Of a stretch of 64,000 nt of DNA, positions 63,843-64,000 are shown in pieces. The DNA lies in assembly GCA_018882835.1 (NCBI GenBank), contig VERE01000005.1, positions 25,466-89,465 of the forward strand, read 5' to 3'. The DNA comes from Limnohabitans sp. GTDB lineage: Bacteria; Pseudomonadota; Gammaproteobacteria; Burkholderiales; Burkholderiaceae_C. Each line of letters begins with the position of its first letter. Positions within the stretch are counted from its first letter, which is position 1. Under the pieces are notes generated by a model that ran no database searches, was not told where the DNA came from, and worked only from the letters and a program-made list of their open reading frames with translations. The translations under genes and the position numbers were made by a program.

Positions 63843-64000
63843 TCAGTTTTTCGCAGGCGGCGCCTTGCGGTAGGTCGCCGGGGTCCGCCCCAACTTGATC
63901 GGCGAACCAATCCCCCGGTAATCCCCAATTTCCACCAGCATGCCGCGGTGTGCGGTGTGGGGGTGCTGCAAGGTTTGGTCGACCGACAAAATCGGGGCGC
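63843..64000 (-). CDS. CoA transferase family III, C-terminal end (partial)
   Basis: A minus-strand frame enters from the right edge and ends at 63843. Its 51 codons read HRGMLVEIGDYRGIGSPIKLGRTPATYRKAPPAKN before the stop. The pattern RGMxVE...GxPIKLxxTPxxYRxAPP is typical of the C-terminal part of CaiB/BaiF CoA transferases. The rest of the gene lies beyond the window. Confidence 0.7.
   Translation of the reverse strand, partial: APILSVDQTLQHPHTAHRGMLVEIGDYRGIGSPIKLGRTPATYRKAPPAKN

Overview
The window looks like a chromosomal segment of a betaproteobacterium of the order Burkholderiales, probably near Comamonadaceae. This is inferred from the gene mix, not from a marker gene: six orphan Bug-type (TctC) periplasmic receptors, an orphan DctP receptor, many LysR and IclR regulators, and a tsa-type operon close to the one I recall from Comamonas testosteroni. 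No ribosomal RNA gene, IS element or CRISPR array was seen. There is one tRNA gene, for alanine (CGC).

Layout. 1-13 kb holds mixed genes: an MFS transporter, a cupin, a GST, two MBL hydrolases, an exported 2-keto-4-pentenoate-hydratase-like protein, Bug and DctP receptors, a cNMP-domain/MBL/SulP operon, a class II glutamine amidotransferase and a VCBS lipoprotein. 13-24 kb holds LysR-controlled CoA-ester metabolism: a ketopantoate-reductase-like/VOC/MaoC/CaiB operon, and a Bug/NDP-forming acyl-CoA synthetase/enoyl-CoA hydratase operon that may act on hydroxycinnamates. 24-40 kb is the centre of interest, with two operons that each carry a Bug receptor followed directly by a cytoplasmic Cys-type sulfatase. 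Operon A (25.1-30.5 kb) is flavin aromatic hydroxylase, Bug, sulfatase, extradiol dioxygenase, FAH-family hydrolase. Operon B (33.8-40.3 kb) is tsaM-tsaB-tsaC-tsaD, Bug, sulfatase, with tsaR divergent and pobA next to it. 40-49 kb is an mhp-type meta-cleavage cluster with its IclR regulator mhpR and a second, frameshifted MhpA-like hydroxylase. Both hydroxylase loci carry the same 15-bp operator, GTGCAC-AGA-GTGCAC. 49-51.5 kb holds an acyltransferase and an unexpected Tgl-like transglutaminase homologue. 51.5-59.5 kb is a minus-strand run headed by a LacI regulator with a perfect operator palindrome. It encodes an ABC importer, a GpdQ-like phosphodiesterase, a Bug receptor and an FAD oxidoreductase, and parts of it are visibly richer in G+C. 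59.5-64 kb is accessory DNA: a zeta-like toxin pair flanked by a 29-bp imperfect direct repeat, integrase and XRE remnants, a hydrolase, tRNA-Ala, a degraded HigBA-like pair and the end of a CoA-transferase gene.

How the genes may work together. The tsa enzymes oxidise the methyl group of an aryl-sulfonate. Here no desulfonating oxygenase is present in the window, but a sulfatase and pobA are. The simplest reading is a pathway for a sulfate ester: p-cresyl sulfate to 4-sulfooxybenzoate (TsaMBCD), to 4-hydroxybenzoate (sulfatase), to protocatechuate (PobA). Operon A would do the analogous job for another aryl sulfate: desulfation, ring hydroxylation, extradiol cleavage and hydrolysis. I know of no description of this arrangement, and it is the main hypothesis of this annotation.
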